Assembly (NCBI GenBank): GCA_003342895.1
Contig: PTFA01000087.1
Coordinates: 1,946,708 to 2,010,707 of the forward strand
Reading direction: 5' to 3'
Source of the DNA: Casuarius casuarius
Taxonomy: Eukaryota; Chordata; Aves; Casuariiformes; Casuariidae
DNA: 64,000 bases
The translations under genes were made by a program, and so were the position numbers. Below are positions 12,821-24,700 of the stretch, piece by piece. Numbering within the stretch: position 1 is the first letter of the stretch; each line of letters starts with the position of its first letter. The notes under the pieces are model-generated. The model was not told the origin of the DNA. It did no database searches and saw only the letters and a list, made by a program, of their open reading frames with translations.

Positions 12821-13480
12821 GGAGAAGAGAGGGGATACTGCTGCCCTAACTCAGGCATCGGACTTCTAGGCACCTGCATCTGAAGTCACCATCACTTTCT
12901 TTTGGAGATGCTAAGGTCAATAAAGAGAAGGAAGAAAACATTTCCGATCATTAAAAGTGATACTGCTATGCTTCAGTGATGGAAGACACATCATAGCTTT
13001 TCAGTGATCATCTTTCAATTTGTGTCCTCAAACCTTCATCTGTTTCTCTATTCAGGACTAATAAATTAAAAGTTTGAATGATTTGTGTTTCTTTTTAAAA
13101 AATCTCAGGATTTTCCAAGAGAAGTTTGAACTGGATCTTTTTGCTCCTTAGAACTGTGTTCAGGACTATTAACCAATTCAGGAGCTATCAAACGAAAAGC
13201 CATTGCCATTAACTGAAATATACTTGACTTCCAAAAGCNTAGAGTTACTTCTGAAACCTTTATTCACCATGAGTAATATTTATGTTAGCAGCCCTCTTGG
13301 TTTCACATCACTACTCTTTGTGAGTGAGAATTGTAAAATATGGCCCTTACTAAAAAATAGAGAAAATTGTATCCTATGTGGTTTCATCCCTCATCCACCC
13401 AACCCAGCTGATGGGACAAAAGATGTATTTAATTTGTACAATTATAGCTATTCCAGAAACTCTACTGGAAACCTCCGTTC

Positions 13481-13950
13481 CCTTTTAGCTTTGGTCTGGT
13501 AGCCAGGCAGCCACATTCATAACAAAAGTTAAGCCAGCTGCCGCTTGAACACACACGGTTCTGGTGGAGGAGCTGGGGGAGGCAGCAGCCATCCAGTCCC
13601 ATGTCAAGTGCCAGATCCCCTCCCGCATTCGTCCGTGAGACAGACCTGAGATGTGAACAGCTCCACTTACTGAAAAAACGGCCAGAGCAGGTGTGCCAAG
13701 AACATACCCCAGGCCAAAAACAGCGCCAGGGCAGGGCCTCCCCTGCCGAGCCAGGGGGACCTGGGAGGTCATTCCCAGCTCCTTGCAGTTCCCCAACTCT
13801 CGCTGTCAGCCCAGAGCTGGTACCGACCCCGCACCAGCAGCTCGCTCTGTGTGAGTGCCTGAGCCAGCCTCCCCCGGGAACACAGCATCTTCCCAAAGTT
13901 TCCACAGCTCCTTTAAAGCCGATGAGCATCTCTCAGCAGTGATGTGAGCT
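13481..13950. other. GC-richer patch with open frames on both strands
   Basis: A locally GC-rich segment carries open frames of 155 and 103 codons on minus and 113 on plus. The three overlap, none matches a family I know, and CpG density is moderate. It could be a decayed CpG island or simply a GC-rich fluctuation. It lies directly before the phased GTTAAT cluster. Confidence 0.4.
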
Positions 13951-13993
13951 GCACTTTATTTTAGATGCCACAGTCTTCACATGAGTGAATCCC

Positions 13994-14049
13994 ACGTTAA
14001 TGAAAGTTAACTAAGTTAATCAAGCTTAATCCAGGCTAAAATAATTAAC
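13994..14049 (+). promoter_or_regulatory. Helically phased GTTAAT/CTTAAT cluster, HNF1/homeodomain-like
   Basis: GTTAAT, GTTAAC, GTTAAT and CTTAAT start at 13996, 14006, 14015 and 14025, followed by ATTAAC at 14043. Spacing is 9-10 bp, about one helical turn. GTTAAT is the established half-site of HNF1-type homeodomain proteins, whose full site is two half-sites in inverted orientation. GTTAATGAAAGTTAAC at 13996 has direct half-sites instead, so ordinary HNF1 binding is not assured. It could equally be a degenerate 10-bp tandem repeat. Function is inferred only. Confidence 0.35.
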
Positions 14050-17000
14050 ATTCCTAGGAAATGGAGAGAGCCATTTAAAAGCCAGATTTACCAACACTCA
14101 TTGTTAAAAAGGACATTTCTTAACCATCAAGTTTCAAAATTCATCCACTTTAACTTTTTCAGGTACCCCTTTCTCAGGCATTGTAAACAGTCATTTCTAC
14201 TCTTGAATATATTAATGTGATGCTGCAGTATCCAAGACAGTTGACATGACATTCACTTTTATAACACATTAAAGCCTTTATAGGCCAATTAGTTTATATA
14301 ACACAGACCAGCAATTCTACTCTGAAAGCATACAATTTTAACTAATATGTAAAANAAGGAAAAAAAAAAAAAACCTAGTAAATACTTCTAAACATCTGTC
14401 CTCGTGAGTCAGTTTAATTTACGAAAACAACTATTTAATGATTATTTGATGCATCCTGTAGCTACAGAAAATGAAAAGCTCCTAGCTTCAATGCTTTCCT
14501 GACTAGGAAATAAGAATTTTCTGCAAGAATGTTAAGAAAAAAAAATCCATGAAGTATGTATCATCTATTCAGCTTGGCATTTTCTCTTCCCTGTATTCAG
14601 GAAACAAGTCTTAAATTTTAAGCCATTGGCTCTTAGGAGATGTTCTGCACACAAAAAATGCTAACTTCATTTTTCATGAGACCTGCATTCCCTCAAGATA
14701 TAAAAGCATACTGATCTAAAGTACTTTAAAATAATGTACGACTAGTGAATTTATTGTGTACGCAAAGAGAAATCTTGGTTACCAGCCTCCTAGGTTTGGG
14801 CTCTTATATGCCAATACTCTACAGATTCCTTTGTATTAACGCTTCTTATTCTAGCTGTGCAGAGTCTGAAAAATGCAATTATTATTTCTTAAAGCCATCC
14901 TATAATAACATTGCAGCATTTGAAAATAAGGATGATGCACTGGCTAGAACTCTTATCCTTGAAATGTAGACACTCTACTGTCACCACTTTCTCCTCACAG
15001 CAAAATATTACATATATGTACATAGGTACATATATGTTTCTACACAACCTCAGTTGCCAAGATGTAGAATTTAGAGTTCAATTTCTGCTTCATCCTGTAT
15101 TCCCACCCACAGCCTGTGTTCCCACCCACTGACTTTGCAGGTTAGAGAAGGTTCAGTGCAGNTTTCAGGTTGAGAATACCTTTCAGTGTCTGTATTCTGC
15201 TTTTCTAACTGTTTCATTCTTCAGTACTGGGAATGGTGTGCATACACATTCACATGCAGCGTTATACAAAGACAGCGTCTCCCGTGCCAGGCCTGGCTGA
15301 GCTCTGCCTAGCACTCAGAGCAGTGCTTCAACAGAGATTTCATCCAGTAGTTCCCCAGCTCACTTCTTGCTGGCCGAAGCTCATATCTAGGTTGCATTGG
15401 CTATCTGTTAAAAATCAGCAAAGTCCATGACTCAAAGTAAGATGTACTAGCATCTACTACTGATCGTCACTTCGGTAAGGCTATATCCTAAGGCTAGATT
15501 AAGCAGATGGCAGTCTGATTCAGGACAACAACAACAAAAAACTGAACAGCTTATAAAAGGTGACATTCAACCCCATTTTCAGTGAAAAACACTGATTGAT
15601 AGATGGGACCTATTCCGCATGCACTTCTGAGTTAGTCCCATTTGTGCCTTCTAACTTTTTCCTCCCTGAGTACTCAGTTGTACAGCGCATTGCAGTGTGA
15701 GCAAATACATTGCTGTAAGCATAATCCAAGGGAAACTCACAAAACCCATACCTTTTTCCCACTTGCAAAGCAACAACATCAGCACACGCAATGTCTCATA
15801 TGATTGTGACTTTCCCAGCATCAGTTGTAGAAAGCAGGCTTTCTTCTTGTTTCAATAGGACTGCAATAAATAGCATAATCTTTAACCTACCCCAGCAAAA
15901 GCTTTGTCTCCTGATGGCCTTGTATATGGTGTGAAGTACAGAGCACATCCCAGTGCTGCTCAGGGCACATTGCAGAAGACCTGTGTCGTGGATGAGTGTA
16001 AGGAGCCCTGTCTTTCCAGCATGCACCAGCTAATTGCACATTCTTCCACTCTGCAGCAGCTTGCTGTTTCAATTGACTTGTCTTTTGCTTGATGCTCTTA
16101 AATCAGGACTCATGAGCTATGATAGCAAAAGGGTAGATAAGGTCCTCCAAAAGAGCATCAGGGCTGAGAAATCCTGCAAGGAAAGTCTTCTCCTGAACCA
16201 ACAAGGAGCTGCTAAATCTCCTGAGCATTCCCAAACTGTGAATCTCACAAGTGGGACTTCACAGTTCTCCATCTATGCTTAATCCAGAGCATGTAATAAC
16301 CTTTCTAATTGCCATTCGCACATGCATGGGGTCACTGATGGGGTCCCAACTCAATGTAGTTGGCACCTGTCCTCAAATAGGAATGCTTCCAAAAGGTCCC
16401 TGTAGAATATGACCAAAATTCAACAAACCTGTCCATCTTGTGCCTCTCCAGGACTTAGGGTTCTGCTGTTAAGTCCCATGGCATTTCTTAACAACTGTTG
16501 GAGAGAAGTCTCCCAGACATTTCTGACTACTTATTAGAAGGACTCTCATTAGGCTCATTTATGTGTTCAAGTGCCAATAGCATGCCCACCACAGCAGGAG
16601 TGTCTGTTTTCACTCTTAACACATCCCGGATATTTCCACCTTCTTTTCTTAGCTCTGCAGCTAAGGAACTGCTCAACTCTCAGATGAATCTCGGCATTCG
16701 TTCCACATTCATTCTGTTTAATACCTAACACTTTCCTGAGGTATTTGCTTTCAAACACATTTAGACATTTCTAGACCTATGAAGAATTGTCAGCTTTCAT
16801 AGCTAAGGTAGAAATAGCACATGAGTTGAAAATTCAGACTTTGCTTTTTCAAGTTGAAAATTACCAGCGCCCAGGGTTTTGTCTCACCTGCTAAGTACCA
16901 GATGTCCATCTTCCCTGAATCAACTATTATTTTAGAAACATTAGCAGTGGCTACCAGTGATGGTGGAAACTTTACATAATGATTGTCAGAAACCTGATTT

Positions 17001-19520
17001 GTCAATGTTAAGGCAGCCCCCTCATTTTACCTCATGCAGGTGCCATGATACATGGTTAGACCAGAGGAAAATCTGTGCTGCATCAGAGGTGATATAACCC
17101 AGTAGAAGGTCACACAGGCTGGGGATGAAAATAGGGGTCAAAACTACTCCTTAATGGCAAGATAGCAGCATCTAATGTCACTGCTTAATCTTGAAGTGTT
17201 CATAGTCAAAATACAGAAATATTCTACCTCTTTAGGACTGAGCCAACCTGAAGCAAATTTTAATTGTGGTTGATGTGTTTCCCCTACATTTGAAAAATCT
17301 GAAGCACTTAGCTATTTGGAAGTTTTCCCAATGCAAGTTTTCCCAAAGAAAAAGGAAGAAAAGCCCTATCTAAAGTATGAGACTTTCAGATTTCTTCCAC
17401 GCAAACAAGGGGCCACATTAAGATTGCACGGACAGCATCCCTTCCGGCATTTCATAACTTTTAAGAACAGGAACTGGCAACCTCAGCAGTGCTTTAGCAT
17501 ACATTTTGCATGTAATGTTATATGCTATGTATAATATAGCAGTTTGAGAGCACAGATGCCAAGCTCTGAAAATTATTTTCTTGCTCTTTGGCAGACTCCA
17601 TAGGCAGAAGGATTAGATCATGTCCTATTTCTTTCTGGTTTGTAATATATTTAGACAACTGAATGGCTTTTCATTTGGTAGTTGTCCTGCAATTCATTTC
17701 CTATATCCTTTCCTTTCAATCTTGTGAAGATCTTTTTTTCAGTCTCTAGTGCATTGTCCTCCCTTGTCTCCCTCCATTTATGGTGAAAGAGGACATCCCT
17801 ATTGCCTATAATAATCGTTGTATCCACCAAGGTCTTCTCTTTAGAGAAAGCTGTCTGTTAGCATTGTATCCAAGTTCTTTCTATGAAAAGAGAGAACAAA
17901 AGTCTTCTTTCACTCCTGGCATAAACAGATTTAAAGGTATCGCACCAGAATCTCAACAGACATAGAACAGTGTAGATCTGCTTAGATCAGTGGATTACAA
18001 TTTTATACCAGAGAGAAATGTGGACATTTGTAGAGATTGTTTTGTTATCTCAGGTCTGAAGGGACTGCTGTGGCTGATAGCAGTCTTATATCTATACTAA
18101 CTTAGTAAGAGGCCTTGAGACTGTGAACATGGCAAATGTTTGCTTCATTTGTCAGAAAAATGACAAAAGTTCCTGAAAAAAACTTGTGTCCAGACAAACT
18201 GAATCATTCCTTCGTTATTAATAGATGTCATTTTTTTCCAGTGGAACTAAGCTGTCATGCAAAGTCATTCCTGTGAAAGACGAGGCGATCTTTTAGTTAG
18301 CTACTTCCTTGCTGGGCAATGAAAATTAATGTAACTTGACTGGATGCTGTTCACTGCGCAGTCAGGTAGAGTGACGCTGGCAGTCTGGGGTACTACATTG
18401 ATGGTGACTTTTGCCAGCGAGTGGGAGTAATCTGGGCCAGCTCCAGAGCACTGCACTTCAGGTATATAGATACAGAAAAATCCAGTAGAAGTGACCAAGG
18501 GTGACAAATACAGGGTTTCAGGGTTTCTGTTGCCAAGCAGACTACATTGGGAGGATGGGATGCAATACTCTGCACCTGGAAATTAGCATTTCCTTTTGCT
18601 TACACAGGCATTTTCAATGACCCCAATGCTGCAAAACAATCTGAGACAGTTCCTCTAAATTTTATCAGCTCATATTTCACTTTGATCAATCAAATCCCCC
18701 CTTACTTCTCACTACAGGACGTGGTTCAAGCTGAGAGGAAGGAGAACATGCAGAAAGTGGGCTTCTTTGNGCCTTATTTGCCATTCATTAACAGCTTGTA
18801 AGGGGAGGTTTGTTCATTTAGTTAAGCACTTCTCTCCACCTTCTTTATCCCAGCTTTAATCCTGCCAGGACTGAGTTTCAGTCGCAAGCTATAGACTGAG
18901 CACGAGCTTCAGCCAAGCACGCGGAAAATGCAGGGATGAATACTGTATACTTGATGTAAGAGACATTTGGAGCTGAGTGTGGTCTATGTTTTGCTGGCTC
19001 TGCTGTTCGCATCNGCCCACCCACTCTCCCGTAGCTTTATACACACATTAATGGAAGTGGGAGAGAACTGAAGCTCTGATACTAATATGAGTGTGATTTT
19101 ATCTACTGCGCTGCACGCAAAAAATCATGAACTGCCTTATAATCTTTGGATCCGGTTCTCCTCATTTTACATCACTTGCAGACACTCTCGATTTTACAGT
19201 ACCACTGGAAGAAGGATCTGCCCAAGAGCCTCCTCTGGGGCTCTCACGTACAGGAAAAGAGTAACTGGCTGATGGGTCTGACACATTTATAAATGCAGTC
19301 TGTCCTGGCACATGCAAATGGCTGCTGTACCTATTCTGTCTCTATTTCTTTAAAAAAAAATCAAAGAAACCCCATCTAGTGATTTAAATAATGCAGGCCG
19401 TAGATTAGTAGAACATTTCCTCTGAGCGAAAGCCTGCGCGGCACTCTGCAGAAGAGCGCAAAGGAACAGCTGCCCCTGCTCTGAAGGACGCAGGCAGCTC
19501 CAAGCCATGACAGCAGCTTT
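14050..19520. other. Noncoding unique sequence
   Basis: AT-rich DNA without identifiable transposons or exons. A plus-strand TATCTATACTAACTTAG near 18088 contains a perfect TACTAAC branch sequence but has no pyrimidine tract or exon after it. Open frames are all under 85 codons. Confidence 0.6.
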
Positions 19521-19524
19521 TACT

Positions 19525-19546
19525 CTTCGTTTCTCTCTCTCCAGGT
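19525..19546 (+). other. Polypyrimidine tract with juxtaposed acceptor and donor (CCAG|GTATTT)
   Basis: CTTCGTTTCTCTCTCTCCAG is followed immediately by GTATTT. A strong acceptor abutting a GT is the hallmark of recursive (zero-length) splice sites known from very long vertebrate introns. The donor half is weak compared with the usual GTAAGT, so confidence is low. Confidence 0.18.
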
Positions 19547-21675
19547 ATTTTTTAAATTAGTTAAACTAGGTCTCAGGAGGCTCTCTTCTAGATACGAACA
19601 AACTTGTTTTAAACTTCCCCTGTCCGCAGCCCTCACAAGAGGCAGGTTTGCTTGTTTCATTAGTGTCCATTTCTGCCAAAGCCAAAAAAGCACAGTGGAA
19701 GAACAAAACGATCCAAAGTAACTTTGCTGTATTTCTAATCTGAATTAGCCTGTCTAGCATATTTGGTCATTTGAAAGCAATCAACTCTCAAACCTTGACA
19801 TAGCTTTCATTTTATTGAGTTTTGGGTGAAGGCTTAAATCCCCCGAGCTAGCTAGAGAGGCTTGCATGTTTCTGTCCAGAGCTCTGCCCTGACCCCCAGT
19901 ACTTGGAGAAATGCCTAAATCTGAATTAACACAGTACAGTTCAGCTACAGCTCAGGTGGCCACCTAACTGACCTTATACTGCTAAGTAGATTCACCACAG
20001 CAGTTTCAATGGAGTTGTGCTGACACAAAAACGGAGAGTCAAGCCTCATAAACTGAGTAGATTTGATGGGCAAACACTAGATAGCCTCAAACATGCTGAT
20101 TCCCACAGATATTCTGCTGTCTAAACCAGATGTTTCTCCATCCTTTATNCATTAATAGAATGCAGTATGTATAATTTAGCAGGTAGACTTGNGAATACCT
20201 ACTGTGTAAGGAACTCTGTCTGGTGGAAGAAGTTAATTATGTATTGCTACTACTAGAATACCAAATTGTGCCTCCAACAGCTTGTATTCATACCATTATG
20301 NTTGCCTACTTGAGCAGACAAGTGCATTGCTTTATTTTTTCATCGTTATTATTATTAATCCTGGTCTATCTCAAAATTTTACCTAGTTAGGTTTTCATCC
20401 TATTTACCTACATGCTACATACCTACCACGGTTCNTATACGAATGAATCACAGCCAATTATGCACACACACTCTCTGCACAAGGTGAATATGGGCAGCTT
20501 TATAGCATTTGTTATGTTCAGGATGCATTGCAAGCAAAAGTAATGCATCCTCTCTAAGGAAAACACACGAGTATAATACTNTTTTACATATGTGGAAATA
20601 GGAATGCATTTTTTCATTATATGAAAGGAATTGGGGTTAGAGGAAGCAGTCTGCACTCGGTCTGATAGATACCTTGTTAACAACCGCAATAAGAAAATTC
20701 CATTGCATTTGATATAGGCAGTTACCATACACTCGTAGGAATAAACTTTACCCATGTAAACAGTTCCTCTGAGATTGTCCTAGCAAGTAAAATGTATTTA
20801 GAAGTAAGCTTATCATTGCAGAAAGCAGCCTGCTGCACTTCGTACTTTCAGGGCACACTACAAGCAGAAAGAAGAAATGAAGAGTTTAGCAGCTCTTTGC
20901 ATTTCCTCTTTCACCTTTCCAGGCAAATATTTCACCTTTTAAAAACAAATTCTCACAGGTAGTAGACAGTGCAACAGTGAGGAATGTGTGAATACTGGCA
21001 TGCACACAAAAAAGGAACTTGGGATGAAATCCAATTTGTATCTCTGTCTTGGATTCCAGATGTCTAAAGGGTCAGTTGCTCTCAGCATTTCTGTGGGATG
21101 GGGGCACTCTGCAGTATACACCTCAGCCCTGCCATCTCCAGCAGCCAAGGCTGAACGACCTGCAGGAAAGCGTCACCTCTCCTTTCCTGTGAAATTCCCA
21201 AAGTTCCCTTTTCATGCCGCTCACCCAGGTCTGCCTTGCCCTGGTGCACCCTCATCAACTAAGACATGAACCCAGGCCCAGGAGCAAGGCATCACCCCAC
21301 ATTCCCCCAGGTTACATTTAAGAATAAGCAACTTACACACCCAACGTTAAACATCATTAATATTTTGCAAGACGAGGATGGGTTTAATATAAATCGGGAG
21401 AAACAGGGTCAGCCTCCCACCCTGACTCTGGAGGGAGAGAGAGAAGGGGAATGCAACCATCTGTATCGCACAAGGTCATACTGGGGCAGCTAATAAGGGA
21501 GGGTAAAGGCCTCCTAACACTTCTGCTCTCTTCCTTGCCCTCTTCCTTCCTCTTTCCTTCCCCCCTAGTTAAACCCACAACTGAAAAAAAATACAGGTTT
21601 ATCTATACAGAAAATACTTTGATGTTGCATGGTCATGAAACATAATGGGAACATGTGCCTTTTTTTGTCTTCCAG
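19547..21675. other. Noncoding unique sequence
   Basis: Apart from the palindrome at 19954 nothing specific is seen. The open frame at 20423-20755 (110 codons, minus) crosses two Ns and lacks any recognisable family signature. Confidence 0.55.
19954..19965. promoter_or_regulatory. Perfect 12-bp palindrome AGGTGGCCACCT
   Basis: Two abutting, inverted AGGTG/CACCT boxes make a perfect palindrome, preceded by C so that a CAGGTG E-box is complete on the plus strand. CAGGTG/CACCT is the established site of ZEB and SNAI zinc-finger repressors. The arrangement is seen; binding is inferred. Confidence 0.3.
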
Positions 21676-21708
21676 AAAACTATATTGATGTGCCTCAAGA
21701 TGGGAGAG
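21676..21708 (+). other. Exon-like segment, 33 nt (candidate microexon)
   Basis: The segment is flanked by a near-ideal acceptor (GCCTTTTTTTGTCTTCCAG) and a near-ideal donor (GAG|GTAAGA). Its length is exactly 11 codons, so inclusion would not shift a frame. Two frames are open: one reads NYIDVPQDGR with a split first codon, the other KTILMCLKMGE. The third has a TGA. TGTGC just before the T run resembles the UGC words placed upstream of neuronal microexons regulated by SRRM4. I do not recognise the peptide as belonging to any protein. Pseudo-exons with good splice sites occur by chance in long introns, so it remains unproven. Confidence 0.3.
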
Positions 21709-21780
21709 GTAAGATCAGACTCCAAGGAGCAGCTTTCAAGAAAACTAACTAAATGACAGAGCAGCAAAAAAGGTGGATCA

Positions 21781-21799
21781 GCGGGAGAGAGAGAGAGAG
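21781..21799 (+). repeat. Short (GA)n microsatellite
   Basis: About seven GA units about 75 bp downstream of the 33-nt exon-like segment. Purine-rich GA repeats can act as splicing enhancers, but no function is demonstrated here. Confidence 0.75.
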
Positions 21800-24700
21800 T
21801 CTACAGGATGGAGGTTGATCAAGTCACCTAAAGAGAATCACCATTCAGACAACTTCTGTAGGCAAACGACGTAGAAAGAGTTTCCGGAAGGAAGTAGCCT
21901 GTAAGCAATATTTTAATTCTAGATCGATAATGCTATCTCTGAAAGGAAGCATCATATCTGAGGAAATGCTCAGCAGAAAGAAAATCAAGTTGCTCTGGCA
22001 AATCCATGCAAAGGTGGAAAAAGGTCACCAGAGAAACCTTTGATAGATAACTTTTCTTTGCCTCCCCATCCAGCTATTGCCATTTGAGCCTAATCCGAGT
22101 GTCTGAATAGTGAATGTGAGTTTTGCCAAAGCTCTCTGGTGGATACGATGCCAAAACAGGGCAGATGCTGCCAATCCCAGTCACTGGTGCCCATGCCGTC
22201 ACGCGTTACCAAATAAGTGAAGCCCTTTCATCCCATCAGATTGCAGGGTAGCAAGTGTTTCAACCTTACTACGCATTTTAAGGCCACTGATAATATTTCT
22301 GCTAAGACACCAAACATGGGAGCGCATTGACTGGCTTCAGCTTCACAGGTCCACCTGAAAGGGGGAACTTTATTCAGGAGCAGAATAGGTGCCCCGCTCC
22401 ACCCCTCATACCGCTTGAAGCGGAAAGAAAATTAGAAGGAAAACAACAAACTACACTGCAAAAGCAATAACACCATTGTCCCTCTGGTTTACACGGCAAT
22501 AATCCAATTCCCATGGCCACTGACTGGCTTCAGAGTTCANCCCTCACAAATCGAAGGGTTCCTTTGTAAGCCAGAGCTGCAATGATGCTCCTGCAGAAGG
22601 GTAGAGAGTACTCAGTCACCAAGTTACAGTAGCTTGACTTAACTTGCCACAGGACAGGTTTATTTTGAACTCATACACTATGATTTACAGGAACAACCCC
22701 TGTGCAGTTCAATCTTACATGAAGAACCTGGCAGTGACAACCAAACAGAGAAGTTAATCTGGAAATCACAATACGAAGCCATGCTAATGCCAAATTATTT
22801 CTTCATCCCTTGTATTTTGTCCTACAAATCTGAATAATTTTATAATGACCATATATTTTATTGTAAAACCAATTTCAGGAACACCTTGTCTGTGAAGTAG
22901 CATCAAGTTTTCTTTTTCTACCTCTTTGATTTGTGCATTTTAGTCTTCTCCTGAACTGCTAAGGGGTAGATTATTAACTGAGTGATTTGAGCTAATTCGT
23001 GGCTCCCGTAGTGCATGGTGGTACTTGACTAAACCCACCCAGGGAAAAATAGTGCTGGGAGAGCCAACGAGGTTGGAGACCACAGAGGGGGAGGCCAGTC
23101 TTATTAGCCCAGAGCTGCTCAGTCTTCAAAGAAGGCCCAGTCTGAGTAGGGTAAGAACATGCTTATGCCCCTTTTCTTTGCAAACCATCCAGTGAATAAA
23201 AGCAGAGTATCACTGAGGGAGGAGGGGCAGGCAACAGCAAGTACATGTCCAGATGTCACTGATAAATGTGCAACCGTGCAGGCATTAGACTCCATCTTAT
23301 AAGCATAAGGCCTGGCCCATTCTCACTCTTCACCGAAGCTCCTGCATACACGTCTCTGCACGCAGCTCGGCTTGCTGTGGAGCCAGGACGGAGCTGCCGC
23401 AGTGCAGCTGGCGCGTTTATGTGGTGAGAAATGTAGCACTTCAAATAAAAGGGAGCCGGTGTTTTTTTTAAACCTTGATTCACTTTAAACCTAAGAGATT
23501 TTAGTTTNCTAAGAAGAACACTTCATTAGAGCATTGCAGAAGCAGTCAAAGCACTTTAGTTGGATTTGGGAACAAGAAGGATCTCCAGCAAAGAAACACT
23601 AAAGATCTGGCTCAGACGTGCTCCCTGCCAGGGGGTCACAGCTGCAGCCAGGACAGGGCCTGGCTCCAGGCAGTGGAGGCCGACCGAGTGAGGGTCTAAG
23701 CTGGTGCTATTAGTGCCAGCTTGCAAGAAGAGCAAAGGAAACCATGTAGCTGCAAACCATCTCATCCCACACCTCTGTGGGCATCACGTCTTCCCCCTGC
23801 TCCCACACTGGCTCTGAGATCTCTCACCCTGCAGACACCCACCAAAGCACATATCCACAGCTACCAGTCTTCTCACACCGGCACTTTGCAGTACCCGTTT
23901 GCTCCCTTTACCTGCTCTCAGCACCTGCTTTTGTTGTGAGGTTACGACCACCACAGAGATCTTTGTAAAAAGCTTATGTTCATGAAGGAATTTGTATTAG
24001 ATTCTGGTTTGTGTGACTTACTGTATTTTGTAAGGGTTTTTTTCCCTTTGGGAATTGTGCGTTATTAATGAGCAGTTTTATGCTTTACTTCTAGTACGTG
24101 TATACCTTGTAATTGATGTGCATTTTTTTTGGAATCTCTGCAGAGCCAGTTAACATAAGGTAGATACTCTCTGGCTGAAATTCTGATTTTGCCTACCAAT
24201 TAATTTTTGGCTACATCCATGTCATAGCTGATGAACAACTTTTCATCGTTTATATTGCTATAGTCACTTGATAGCCTATCTACTTTAGCAGAATATAAGA
24301 TCCCGAATAAGACTAATACTAACTGGGCCTTAAGCTAAAGGGAAATAGTGCACCATGTATTGTTTCCCTACCACCATCACCATCGGCCCCTCTCCCATAT
24401 TGTTTGAGACACTGTAGAAGAGCGCTGGCAAGACAAACAACAACCTGAACATCTCAACCATCTCTAAAGCAGTGCTCTGCAATCCCTGTACACTCAACTC
24501 ATGAAAAATAATTGTGCCAACCCAGATAAACCGCACTGAATTCTTCAGTTAATTCTGCAGAAAGAGACTGCGTCAAGCACAATCTCTCCTTAAAAAAAAG
24601 ATTTTTGAACTAAAATAAATATACTTTCTCTATGTCCATCCTAATATAATTGGAAAAAAACTGGATATAAAATTACCCTTTACAGAAGTGTATAATGCCA

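Larger units (their letters stand above)
9112..13480. other. Noncoding unique sequence
   Basis: The stretch contains homopolymers, several single Ns and a degenerate CA/TG-rich patch at 11335-11400. The longest open frame (129 codons, 10535-10924) crosses two Ns and resembles nothing known. No supported exon was found. Confidence 0.55.

Noticed and set aside
13462..13942. Overlapping open frames of 155, 113 and 103 codons
   Set aside because: A GC-rich local composition explains all three. No known family, no splice signals in suitable phase.
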